Source of the DNA: Pyropia yezoensis
Lineage: Eukaryota; Rhodophyta; Bangiophyceae; Bangiales; Bangiaceae
Assembly: GCA_009829735.1 (NCBI GenBank)
Contig: CM020620.1
Location: 6,526,545-6,590,544 of the forward strand
Reading direction: 5' to 3'
Length of the DNA: 64,000 nucleotides
Position numbers and translations under genes: made by a program. Numbering within the stretch: position 1 is the first letter of the stretch; the number at the start of each line of letters is the position of its first letter. Positions 44,909 through 53,408 of the stretch are shown here, piece by piece. The notes under the pieces were generated by a model. It was given only the letters and a program-made list of their open reading frames with translations. It was not told the DNA's origin and made no database searches.

Positions 44909-45365
44909 CGAGGCCTACCGCAAGTTGCGGGAGGAACAACGCCAGGAGCGTCAGGCCGAGTTGGCCAAGGAACGGGAGGAGGCGCGCCAGGCCAGAGAGT
45001 TGAGAGAGGCACGCCGAATCCGCAAGGAGAGGGTGGTAGCTGCCGTGGGAACTTCCCAGGGTATCCCTTCGTCTTCCCCAGTTGGGAAGACCCCTCCGGG
45101 AACTGACCATCGGTGTTGGATCTGCAACTCCGATGGACACTGGGCATATGACTGCCCCAAGTTGAGTAAACGCATCCAACAACTTGTTCGGAATGCGAGT
45201 AAGAAGTCGGCTACGAGCGAAGTACGTTCACGCCGCGAGGGTGGGTCTCGACCGGTCGTCGCGGTCGCCACACCCTCGGCGGAGGAGGCGGACACGTCGT
45301 CCTCGGACTCGTCGTCTTCCTCCCCGCCCTCAGATTCGGACGCCAAGTCGGCGGGAAACGAATGA
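44909..45365 (+). CDS. Gag of C#2, C-terminal part
   Basis: Resumes gag-C after the A#2 insertion, beginning with the duplicated CGAGG. It carries the charged coiled-coil-like region, the zinc knuckle CWICNSDGHWAYDC, and an acidic Ser-rich tail (DTSSSDSSSSSPPSDSD) ending GNE. The stop TGA at 45363-45365 overlaps the pol ATG (45362-45364). Together with 33635-35129 it makes a 648-aa gag. Confidence 0.9.
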
Positions 45366-48300
45366 CCGTTGGGGCTGGTCGTCCGAAGCTCACAACGGCA
45401 GCCTCGGCCAAGTGGGCCAGGAGGACGAACCAACCGTGCCGGATACTGCGGCGACCTAAGGGAGTCCGCCCACCTCGGGTAGGACTCCCCAAGAACGTAA
45501 ACCCACGTCGGGTCATCGCGGTGCTGACGGGTGAGAACTTCCAGGTGGCTGGACGGGTGCAACTTGCCCCCGGCCGTGCATGCTGTACCCGTATCGTACT
45601 TGATACCGGGTCAGGAGCCTCCTTGATACGCAAGTCGCTATTACCAAAGGAGGTGAAGCTCCAACGCTGGAGGTCCAAAGCTGACCATATGATTGACATC
45701 AATGGTGGGGTACTTCCCATCGTTGGTGCCGTGACCCTACCAACTAGGTTGGGGACCCATGAGGTCGACGTAACCTATGGCGTAGTTGAGAATATATCGG
45801 TACCCCTGCTTCTGGGTACCCCTTATGTTGTTACACAAGTGCCTTTGATTTGTGGCCCTGAGTACTGGGTCAAGTTGATGAATGGGGAGACTATCCCCAT
45901 CCTTGGTAAGGGAAAGTCTGTGGCTCCTGTGACAGTCTCACAGTCGAAGCCTGTTTGTTCGGTGAGGGAAGGGTTTACTGCTACCCTGCGTTTAGCCCGC
46001 AAAGTCATGTTGCCCCCCAACTCGGTGGCGCACGTTGATGTTGTAACTGATTTTACGGGGAACGGGTTGGTGCACCCTCACCCCCGTCTTGCTCGCAAGC
46101 ACCAAGTGCATGTTGCCGTTGGCACGATGGACCCCAAAGCCGGAGTCCCGTGGAGGATCCAGGTGATGAACCTGAGCCCGACGCCCAAGTACTTCAAGTC
46201 GGGAGCCAAGTTCGGCTATATCGACCAACATGAGGGACCGGTAGTAGCGGTCACCCTCAACGCGGGCGCAAGTAGCGACCCGAAGTCCGGAAAGGAGAAG
46301 CATCAAGCCAAGTCGGCCACCTCTCCTCGTCCCCATGTGAACATGGAGGGTGTCCCCCCCAGGTTGAGGGTTCAAGTTGAACGCCTCTTGGACCAATATC
46401 ACAAGTTGTGGGATGGTCAATTGGGACTCATGAGAGCCACCCAACACCGGATCGAGTTGAAGCCAGGTGCACCCCCTATACGCCAACAACCGTATAGGGG
46501 AGGACCTCGTTCAAGGGCCCTCGTTAAGGAGCAAGTTGCTCGCATGGAGGCCCTCGATGTGATCGAGGCCAGCAACGCCGAGTGGGCGAGTCCGGTGGTT
46601 ATCGTCCCCAAAGTTGATGGGACCCCCCGGTTTTGTATCGACTACCGTAAGCTCAACGAGAGCACGGTGAAGGACAGTTATCCCCTACCTAGGATGGATG
46701 ACTGTCTGGACTCTCTGGGGGAGGCAAACGTGTTCTCTACCCTGGACTGTAACGCGGGGTACTGGCAAATTCCCATTGCCCCGGAGGACAGGCATAAAAC
46801 TACCTTTACCTGTCACTGTGGTACCTACCAGTGCAAACGCCTACCGTTTGGTCTGTGTCACGCGCCGGCAACTTTCCAGCGCGCTATGGACATGATTCTG
46901 GCCGGAGTACGGTGGCAGATCTGTCTTGTGTACCTAGACGATATCATTGTGTTCTCCCGAAGTCCGGAGGAACACATTGGCCATCTTGGCCAGGTGTTCA
47001 AGCTACTTGCTGACGCCGGTGTGTCACTGAAGGCGAGTAAGTGCCACCTCTTTACTCAAGAGGTGGAATACTTGGGACATGTTGTCCGTCCGGGGCGTCT
47101 CAGTGTTAACGAGAAGAACTTGAGGGCCATTCGTAAGGCTCAGTACCCCCGGACCCAGACCCAGATGAGGAGCTTCCTCGGGATGTGTAACGTGTACCGA
47201 CGTTTCACCAAGGGCTTCGCCAAGGTGGCGAAGCCGTTGAATGAGCTAGTGAGCTCAACGCTACCGAAGAACCTGCCTCCCCCAAGTCGGGTGGAGCAGG
47301 AATCCTTTGAGACTCTTCGGGACCTTCTGCTGAAGCCCCCCATCTTGGCTATTCCCAGGTTGGGAGGCCACTACATCCTGGATGTGGACGCTAGCTACGA
47401 CCAACTTGGTTGTGTGTTGCTTCAGCAGCAGCCGGACAAGGAGTACTTGCCGGTGGGATACTTTAGTAAGGGGCTGAACTCGGCCGAGAAGAACTACGGA
47501 GTCACCGAGTTGGAAGGACTCGCAGTGGTGTGGGCGGTGACGTCACTTCGTCACTACCTGGAGGGTGAGAAGTTCCTCATCCGCTGTGACCACCGCGCGT
47601 TGCAGTTCATCTTTAAGACGGACTGTACGAACACTCGTCTCAACCGGTGGAGGGTGCGACTGGCACCCTTCAACTTTGACATTGAATACCGACCTGGCAG
47701 GCAACATGCCCTTGCCGACGGCCTCTCTCGGGTACCTACCGAGGGGCTGGACACTAACCCAGTCGATGAGGACATCCCCATCGGGGGGGTAGTCACGCGC
47801 TCGGGTCAGGCGTTGAACCCCGAGGCGCCAGGGAACAAGAAGTACTTGCCCCTGTCCCTGGACGAGGTGGTGAAGGCCCAGGCCGAGGATCCCTTCTGCA
47901 AGTCGCAGAGGGATATACTGGATACAGTGGTTGAGACGCGCTTCTTTCTGGGAGACGATGGCCTCCTCATGAGGAGGGGGGTATTCCAGGGGACCGAACA
48001 ACTTGTCGTACCCGCATCCCTCAAGGACAGTATCCTTGAGAGGGAGCACAACGCTCCAACGGGTGGACACCTGGGGTCTAGCAAACTGTACCAGACCCTG
48101 AGGACCAGGTACTACTGGCCGTCCATGGTGGTGGACATCTACAGTTGGGTGGCTGCCTGCACAAGTTGTGCACAGAATCGTCTGATGGAACGGCGGCCTA
48201 GTACGGCTATGCTATTGTTCCCGGCCAAGGAGCCCTTCGCCGCGTTGGCGATGGACATCCTTGGGCCACTGCCCGTGACCGAGGAGGGCAACCAGTACCT

Positions 48301-49345
48301 CCTGGTCATCTGTGACCGCTTCACGAAACTTACGCGAGCGATCCCACTGGCAGAGATCACGGCCATGTCGGTCGTGTCAGCCTTCCTAGATCACCGGGTT
48401 GCCGCGTATGGCATCCCAGATAGTACACTATCGGACAATGGACCGCAATTTGCGTCTGTACTGTTTCAGGGAGTGCTGGATATGTTGGGGGTTAAGGCAA
48501 ACTATGCCACCCCCTACCACCCACAAACTAATGGGCAGGTGGAGCGCTTCAACAAAACTATTGTTAGGCAGCTGCGCCACTATGTGAGTGAGCACGTGAA
48601 GACGTGGGACCAATACATTTCTATTCTTACCACTGCCTACAACTCGCAGGTTCACTCATCTACAGGGGAAGTACCCCTCGCTTTTGTGACCCCCCGTCGC
48701 GTGCGGTCTATTGCCGTGCGGCGGTCGCTCCCAACTAGGGAGGATGGTGGCAGTACGCCTACTCCTACTGAGAGTAAGGCGGAGTTCGCCGCTAGGCTTG
48801 AAAACCTCATCCCTAAAGTCAGGGCTGAGATGGACAAAGCACAAAAGCGCTACAAGCGTACCTTTGACAAAAAGGTGCGCAATGCTAAACATGTCCCCGA
48901 GCAGGGTGACTGGGTGCTGGTACACTCGCACACCCCAACTGGGGGTAAGCTGGTATTCCAGACGAAGGGACCGTACCAGGTTCTTCGTACTGATGGGCGG
49001 CGCTTCACCATCGAAAGTGACGATGGGGTCCGCACAGTGAACGGACAGGACGTGGTCAAAGTTGCACCACCGCCTGCAGGCGACCCAGCTTGGGCGCGTG
49101 CTTTGGAAGCGTGGCGCCTCCCCTCACTGCCTGCGGCCAAACAGGGCCCGCAGGAGTACGTGTTCGACAAGTTCATCGACCACGGCTGGGATGAGGATAC
49201 TGACCGCCTCATGTTGAGGGTGCGTTGGTTTGGCTACAAAGCCAAGGATGATACGTGGGAGTATGTGGAGGACCTTCCTGCTGAGAAGGTCCGGGCGTAC
49301 TGTGCCCGGAACGAGATAGACCCTAACAGCCCTCCCTCAACGTGA
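45362..49345 (+). CDS. Pol polyprotein of C#2: protease, RT, RNase H, integrase, chromodomain
   Basis: Intact 1327-aa Ty3/gypsy (chromovirus-type) polyprotein that copies element RNA and integrates the DNA. Domains in order: aspartic protease LDTGSGASLIRK (Asp81); reverse transcriptase about 400-580 with FCIDYRKLNEST and catalytic YLDDIIVFS near 523; RNase H about 665-770 (ILDVDASYDQLG, YGVTELEGLAVVWA); integrase zinc finger near 890-940 (HNAPTGGHLG, CTSCAQNR); integrase core with LAMDILGPLPV, TLSDNGPQF and NGQVERFNK; C-terminal chromodomain about 1264-1318 (LMLRVRWFGYKAKDDTWEYV). The ATG overlaps the gag stop by ATGA. No stops or shifts, so this is the best candidate for an active copy. Confidence 0.96.
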   Translation: MTVGAGRPKLTTAASAKWARRTNQPCRILRRPKGVRPPRVGLPKNVNPRRVIAVLTGENFQVAGRVQLAPGRACCTRIVLDTGSGASLIRKSLLPKEVKLQRWRSKADHMIDINGGVLPIVGAVTLPTRLGTHEVDVTYGVVENISVPLLLGTPYVVTQVPLICGPEYWVKLMNGETIPILGKGKSVAPVTVSQSKPVCSVREGFTATLRLARKVMLPPNSVAHVDVVTDFTGNGLVHPHPRLARKHQVHVAVGTMDPKAGVPWRIQVMNLSPTPKYFKSGAKFGYIDQHEGPVVAVTLNAGASSDPKSGKEKHQAKSATSPRPHVNMEGVPPRLRVQVERLLDQYHKLWDGQLGLMRATQHRIELKPGAPPIRQQPYRGGPRSRALVKEQVARMEALDVIEASNAEWASPVVIVPKVDGTPRFCIDYRKLNESTVKDSYPLPRMDDCLDSLGEANVFSTLDCNAGYWQIPIAPEDRHKTTFTCHCGTYQCKRLPFGLCHAPATFQRAMDMILAGVRWQICLVYLDDIIVFSRSPEEHIGHLGQVFKLLADAGVSLKASKCHLFTQEVEYLGHVVRPGRLSVNEKNLRAIRKAQYPRTQTQMRSFLGMCNVYRRFTKGFAKVAKPLNELVSSTLPKNLPPPSRVEQESFETLRDLLLKPPILAIPRLGGHYILDVDASYDQLGCVLLQQQPDKEYLPVGYFSKGLNSAEKNYGVTELEGLAVVWAVTSLRHYLEGEKFLIRCDHRALQFIFKTDCTNTRLNRWRVRLAPFNFDIEYRPGRQHALADGLSRVPTEGLDTNPVDEDIPIGGVVTRSGQALNPEAPGNKKYLPLSLDEVVKAQAEDPFCKSQRDILDTVVETRFFLGDDGLLMRRGVFQGTEQLVVPASLKDSILEREHNAPTGGHLGSSKLYQTLRTRYYWPSMVVDIYSWVAACTSCAQNRLMERRPSTAMLLFPAKEPFAALAMDILGPLPVTEEGNQYLLVICDRFTKLTRAIPLAEITAMSVVSAFLDHRVAAYGIPDSTLSDNGPQFASVLFQGVLDMLGVKANYATPYHPQTNGQVERFNKTIVRQLRHYVSEHVKTWDQYISILTTAYNSQVHSSTGEVPLAFVTPRRVRSIAVRRSLPTREDGGSTPTPTESKAEFAARLENLIPKVRAEMDKAQKRYKRTFDKKVRNAKHVPEQGDWVLVHSHTPTGGKLVFQTKGPYQVLRTDGRRFTIESDDGVRTVNGQDVVKVAPPPAGDPAWARALEAWRLPSLPAAKQGPQEYVFDKFIDHGWDEDTDRLMLRVRWFGYKAKDDTWEYVEDLPAEKVRAYCARNEIDPNSPPST

Positions 49346-49456
49346 GGGAAGGCCGAGCAACAGTGCCAAGAGAGTGCTTCAAGTCGAAGTGGTACGCAGA
49401 GTGGCTTTAAACTACAGCCCTAACCCTCACACTCTCACAACAAAGGCAGCTGCCAA

Positions 49457-51400
49457 CTAGGCACGCATGCTAGACTCTCCCACTCCACGGCCCTCGCCCT
49501 CACGTGGAGGCGAGCGGCGAGACCCACGCCGATAACGGTCTCCACTCGTTGGAAGGGGCGGCGGCTCCAAGTCGGAACCGTCGCGCCCCTCACGGTCGCG
49601 CAAGTGGCGCCGACCGTGGCTACTCTTCTGCCTGGTCTTGCGCGCAAGTTTGCGACGCAGACGCTGGACAGACTCCGTCTCCGATGGGGTAGAGGACTCC
49701 GAGACGGAGTAAGACAACTCGTCTTCCGACACGGAGGGAGAGCGCCGCGAGTGACGGCGACGACGGCGAGGAGGCGAGTATGCCCGGCTCGCACGACGCT
49801 TGCCACGCCCAAGTGGGGTTGGCTGGGGCATAATAGCCCCAATGCGAGCCAACTCGGCCGTCATAAACTCCGCCACCGACTCGCAACTCGCGGTCGCCAC
49901 TGCAGTACGAACGCGCTCCTCAAGTTGAGGAGTCTCGGAACTTTGGAGGGTTGCGGTCGACGCGGCCAACCAGGAAATGGTGCGCACCAACGTGGTGATC
50001 ATTATCTCTGAGGTTAGAGGCGTGGGCGGTAACACCAACTTGGGGTATACCGTCAGGAGGGTGGCCCCCAAGTTGGGGGACACCGGGGTGGACGACTCAA
50101 TGGCCACGCTAATCGGGATGTCCCCGTGCGGCTGGTGGGGGACAGAAGGAAGCGGAGGGGCCCGCCGAGGTGGCGGTACCCGGGTGTAACTGCGACCCCG
50201 ACTTGGGGCCCCCGCAGTGGGTTGAGTCATATGGTCATCATAGGACGGCACGGCCATAACTATGGGCTTGTCCGGGGGTGGCGCAGTGTGGCGATCCACC
50301 CCCGGGGCATACGGGTAGTCCCCGATGCCCAACCCCTCTCGTAGGACCACACGGCCGTCGTGAAGTTCACGAGCGACCCACACGAACTGGCGAAGTGCGC
50401 CATCGTCCTTGGGCCCACGAGTGGGGCGGCGCAACTTGTGCTCAATGCTCTCCCACTCGATAAACTTATGGAGGCGGAGCATCTCCTCAATTAGAGTGAG
50501 TTGTCCTGATGAGCACCCCTCAGCAACTTGCTGAGGGGTGAGCTGTTCCAAACCTTGGAGGAGCCGGAGGGGGAGATGCCAGAGCATCCCCCGCCGCTGA
50601 ACACAGGACACCCAGGTCGACATGACCTCGAGGAGCCACTGGGTGGCCAACATGGCCCACACCAGGTGATCAGGGGCAGCCGTCAACATGACGGAGGCGA
50701 AGTGGTCAAGCAACCGTGGCAACAACGCCGAGAACCCGTAGGGGACCTCAACTTGAGGCCACCACTCGGGCTTCTTCGGATAGTACTGCTCCTTACTGGC
50801 AGCAGACTGTTGAGGAAACTCAAGTTGAGCCGAGGTCACCAAGTAGGGACCTCGCCGGAAGTCTTTCTCCATCCGCACATCAAAGTGATGAGTGTGCGGA
50901 TCGGCCTCGTGGAGGTACGGTGGGCGAGTTGCCACAGCGTCCCACGTGAAAGTCGGCAAGTCGCCGGGACCCGGGATAGTTCCCCCGCGGTCCACCATGG
51001 CCTTGGCACGCTGAACGTCCTCAACCTCCTCATCGTCCAGGAAGGCAAACTGGTCCGTCCTGAAGCCGGCAGGGAACCCGACCCTACGGGGATACTTCTC
51101 CCGTAGGCGGTCCCATACCTGGCCCATCGCTGCGCCAAGTCGGCCACAGCGAAGAACAGTCAGCCCCTCCTCATAGAGAGGCCAAGCGGGGTAAAACCAC
51201 CGCCCCAAGGCCTCACGCGGGACAACTTGTCCCGCCTCCGGGGGAGACCCCGCCGTCAACCCAAAGCCGGGTGACGCGGGAGTCCCATCCCCCGGAGCGA
51301 TCGCGGAGCCCCCGCCGGAAGTCCCGGCGGGTGCTGCCCCGTAGGAGGTGTCCTCCATGCGCTCGTCAAGAGAGTCCGTCTCCACTCCCGGAGTCGCCAT
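49457..51400 (-). CDS. Antisense ORF of family C
   Basis: Minus-strand ORF of 647 aa (ATG 51400 in gccATGGCG) between pol and the 3' LTR of the plus-strand C#2. Open frame continues upstream to a TTG at 51571. The N-terminal 60 residues are acidic/Gly-rich. A folded-looking middle covers about 65-360 (GFRTDQFAFLDDEEVEDVQR, LLDHFASVMLTAAPDHLVWA, CVQRRGMLWHLPLRLLQGLE, EEMLRLHKFIEWESI). The last 120 residues are Arg/Ser-rich (RRRRRHSRRSPSVSEDE, KLARKTRQKSSHGRR). It shares an ordered set of short similarities with the family A antisense ORF. Function unknown; the basic tail suggests nucleic-acid binding or a nuclear role. Known plant Ty3/gypsy elements such as Grande also carry antisense ORFs. 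Confidence 0.8.
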   Translation of the reverse strand: MATPGVETDSLDERMEDTSYGAAPAGTSGGGSAIAPGDGTPASPGFGLTAGSPPEAGQVVPREALGRWFYPAWPLYEEGLTVLRCGRLGAAMGQVWDRLREKYPRRVGFPAGFRTDQFAFLDDEEVEDVQRAKAMVDRGGTIPGPGDLPTFTWDAVATRPPYLHEADPHTHHFDVRMEKDFRRGPYLVTSAQLEFPQQSAASKEQYYPKKPEWWPQVEVPYGFSALLPRLLDHFASVMLTAAPDHLVWAMLATQWLLEVMSTWVSCVQRRGMLWHLPLRLLQGLEQLTPQQVAEGCSSGQLTLIEEMLRLHKFIEWESIEHKLRRPTRGPKDDGALRQFVWVARELHDGRVVLREGLGIGDYPYAPGVDRHTAPPPDKPIVMAVPSYDDHMTQPTAGAPSRGRSYTRVPPPRRAPPLPSVPHQPHGDIPISVAIESSTPVSPNLGATLLTVYPKLVLPPTPLTSEIMITTLVRTISWLAASTATLQSSETPQLEERVRTAVATASCESVAEFMTAELARIGAIMPQPTPLGRGKRRASRAYSPPRRRRRHSRRSPSVSEDELSYSVSESSTPSETESVQRLRRKLARKTRQKSSHGRRHLRDREGRDGSDLEPPPLPTSGDRYRRGSRRSPPREGEGRGVGESSMRA

Positions 51401-51738
51401 GGCTCTCCCCAAGTTGGGGAGAGACGCTCTGGTTATCGCGGCACGAGACCCGCCTCGAGTTGAGGGGGACTCGGATCGTGGGTATACGGGTGGCCTCCCC
51501 AGCGTGGGGCGGCCCAGTGGAAGGTGAAGGGGAGGTGGTGGTGATGGTGAAGTGTGAACTGAGGAGAGCAAGCTGCCGAGTGGTCAAGCTTGAGGAGAGG
51601 GGCGGTCAACGTGACCGCCTCCACATCCGTGTTACGTACTCGATGGGGGACAGCAAGTCGCGCCCCCAACGCCGAGATGTGCGTTTACGCACCCCCTCAC
51701 AGGGCCGACCGGGTCGGTCGGAACTGAGGAGAGGGGAG

Positions 51739-52207
51739 TGTGGCAGTATTGACCCCCAGGTAGGGGGGCAACACGTGCCATGCAAGGGGCGGCAGGCCAC
51801 TAGCCTGATCCGTTCCTCCCCCTGCATTTGGGTCCATATTCCCTAAGTTTGGGATAGTTAGCTTAGTAGTAAATCCAACTTGGATTTGAGGGTTTTCTGC
51901 ATTTATCGTCTTGAATTTTCGTGTGGCCCGGTGGGCAGGTGCTGGGGTGGGAGATTCTGAGTGGCGAGATTCTGAGTGGACCCTGGGGGGATAAGGGGAG
52001 GGACAGCGGGGCTTGGCCCTGCGTCCCCGTCCCGACCAAGAAACTGTTGGACCACATACCATCCTCTTGTTTGTCCGTGGGGGGTTTGCCCCACAACAGG
52101 GACAGAGTGTGTGCGACTTGCACTTCTTCCGGTTCCCCCGACACGGGAGGCAGCCCTAGCACACCGCCCCAACTTGGGTGCCGTGTGTGCTAGTGGTTTT
52201 TGCCACA
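51739..52207 (+). repeat. LTR C (3' LTR)
   Basis: 469 bp, preceded by the purine-rich gaggagagggg-type tract at 51726-51736 and followed by the GGCTG duplication at 52208-52212. Confidence 0.92.
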
Positions 52208-52440
52208 GGCTGCACTCACTTAGTGCGCACGCCCGCCCATGCTTTGTTGTGAGAGCCATGCTTTGTTTTTGGGCCGTTTTGTGCCTACCGGCGGCGCGAC
52301 GAGGAAACACATGCTTTGGGGCACCTCGGGTGCCCCGACGCGAGTATATAGTGCGTGGGTGTCGGCGCCACCGGGGGAGACGGGAGGGGCAACCACAGAC
52401 ACAGACCAAAGACGACCTTAACCCTTTGAACCCCCCTCGA
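52208..52440 (+). repeat. LTR B (5' LTR), resumed part; right end undefined
   Basis: Continues LTR B after the C insertion. Positions 52208-52244 match the bases at the end of the window (ggctgcactca...catgctttgt). A TATA-like gagtatatagtg near 52341-52352 fits a U3 promoter. The LTR end cannot be fixed because the 3' copy leaves the window. Confidence 0.6.
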
Positions 52441-53190
52441 TCACCACCGACGTCGCGCCGTCTTCTTCCCCAGACCCACCACCGTCACCATCTCCATCCT
52501 CTTCCCCGCACCCTGTGGCGCTATTGGCTGGCACCGGTCGCTGACACCATCACGAGTACGTTGAGGGCTGCCCAAGTGTGGGTGGTACCTCACATCTGGC
52601 AGCTTCAGATCGTTCGACGTTTTACCTGGCGGTGCCTTGCGATTCCCTTTTTCGATTTGGCTCTCCCCGCGATTGTGCACTCGTGTTGCCTCCTGCGTTC
52701 GGCTTGCCACGGGCATTGTAATACGAACGTAGCGGGTTCCACGAATCACATCAAATGAACCATTTCCTGACATAACCCTTGTGGTTTTTTTCACGGAAGT
52801 TTTCTTTTGGTCAACCGATTGTTGAAGCCCAATGAGATCCACATCAGATTCGGAATACTCTTCCTTAGCACTGGCGGCCGGCACGACATCCTCGGCGGCC
52901 TCGGCGCGCGATACGTGGTCCACGTCACGTGGCACCCCCCCGGTGCGCACACCCTCGACGATCCGCGCACCCCCGACGGCCCGCGCACCCTCGCCGGTCC
53001 GCGCACCCCCGACGGCCCGTGGCGCCTTCACGACCCACGGTCCGTCGGCACGCGGCCCCCCGTCACGCCTAGTTAAGGTGTGCAGCCTGGGTCTCTTTAC
53101 ACCAGCCTTCTCAAAGAAACGTGCGGCCCTGTGAGTGGCTGAGAAGTAAATTGGGGTTGTTTCTTGACCCCAATTTTCACCCCACGCCAC
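52441..53190 (-). CDS. Unidentified ORF on minus strand
   Basis: Open frame of 249 codons, beginning with GTG, pointing away from the transposase relic. It has an Arg/Ala/Gly repeat-like part (about 45-75; units of the type ARTGEGARAVGGARIVEG) and an ordinary-looking part (EEYSESDVDLIGLQQSVDQK, SFDVIRGTRYVRITMPV). No family recognised. Its upstream part (52960-53105) has an inverted, diverged counterpart at about 57505-57600. It may be a partial exon of a transposon gene. Confidence 0.3.
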   Translation of the reverse strand: MAWGENWGQETTPIYFSATHRAARFFEKAGVKRPRLHTLTRRDGGPRADGPWVVKAPRAVGGARTGEGARAVGGARIVEGVRTGGVPRDVDHVSRAEAAEDVVPAASAKEEYSESDVDLIGLQQSVDQKKTSVKKTTRVMSGNGSFDVIRGTRYVRITMPVASRTQEATRVHNRGESQIEKGNRKAPPGKTSNDLKLPDVRYHPHLGSPQRTRDGVSDRCQPIAPQGAGKRMEMVTVVGLGKKTARRRW

Positions 53191-53408
53191 AGAGGCCGTG
53201 AGGGACGGTCTTACGCGGCCCCGGTGACGCGGCCACCCGGATCTTGTGCTTCAGTGCGTCCCCCCATTGTGCGTCTACCTCACCCGTTGAGCGACATTTC
53301 CACCCCTTCCCCCCCTCCACCTCTCCGCCCGATTTCCTCCCTTCACCACTCCGTCCGATTTCCCCCCTCCTCCGCTCCACATCCCCCCTCCTGTTTTTAA
53401 GACACTGC

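Larger units (their letters stand above)
25415..52207 (+). mobile_element. Family C elements C#1 and C#2 with three LTRs, inserted in LTR B
   Basis: Outer LTRs at 25415-25883 and 51739-52207 are flanked by the same GGCTG duplication (25410-25414, 52208-52212). A third LTR C lies at 35249-35717, written in reverse because the piece 30340-40828 is mis-oriented. In corrected order: LTR, gag of C#1 (with A#1 inside), pol of C#1 truncated, LTR, gag of C#2 (with A#2 inside), intact pol, antisense ORF, LTR. A simple history is insertion of C#2 into pol of C#1, followed by recombination between 3' LTRs that removed the end of C#1. Confidence 0.85.

Noticed and set aside
49346-49456. Possible extension of family C pol beyond the chromodomain
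   Set aside because: A clear TGA at 49343-49345 ends the frame and no homologous continuation follows.
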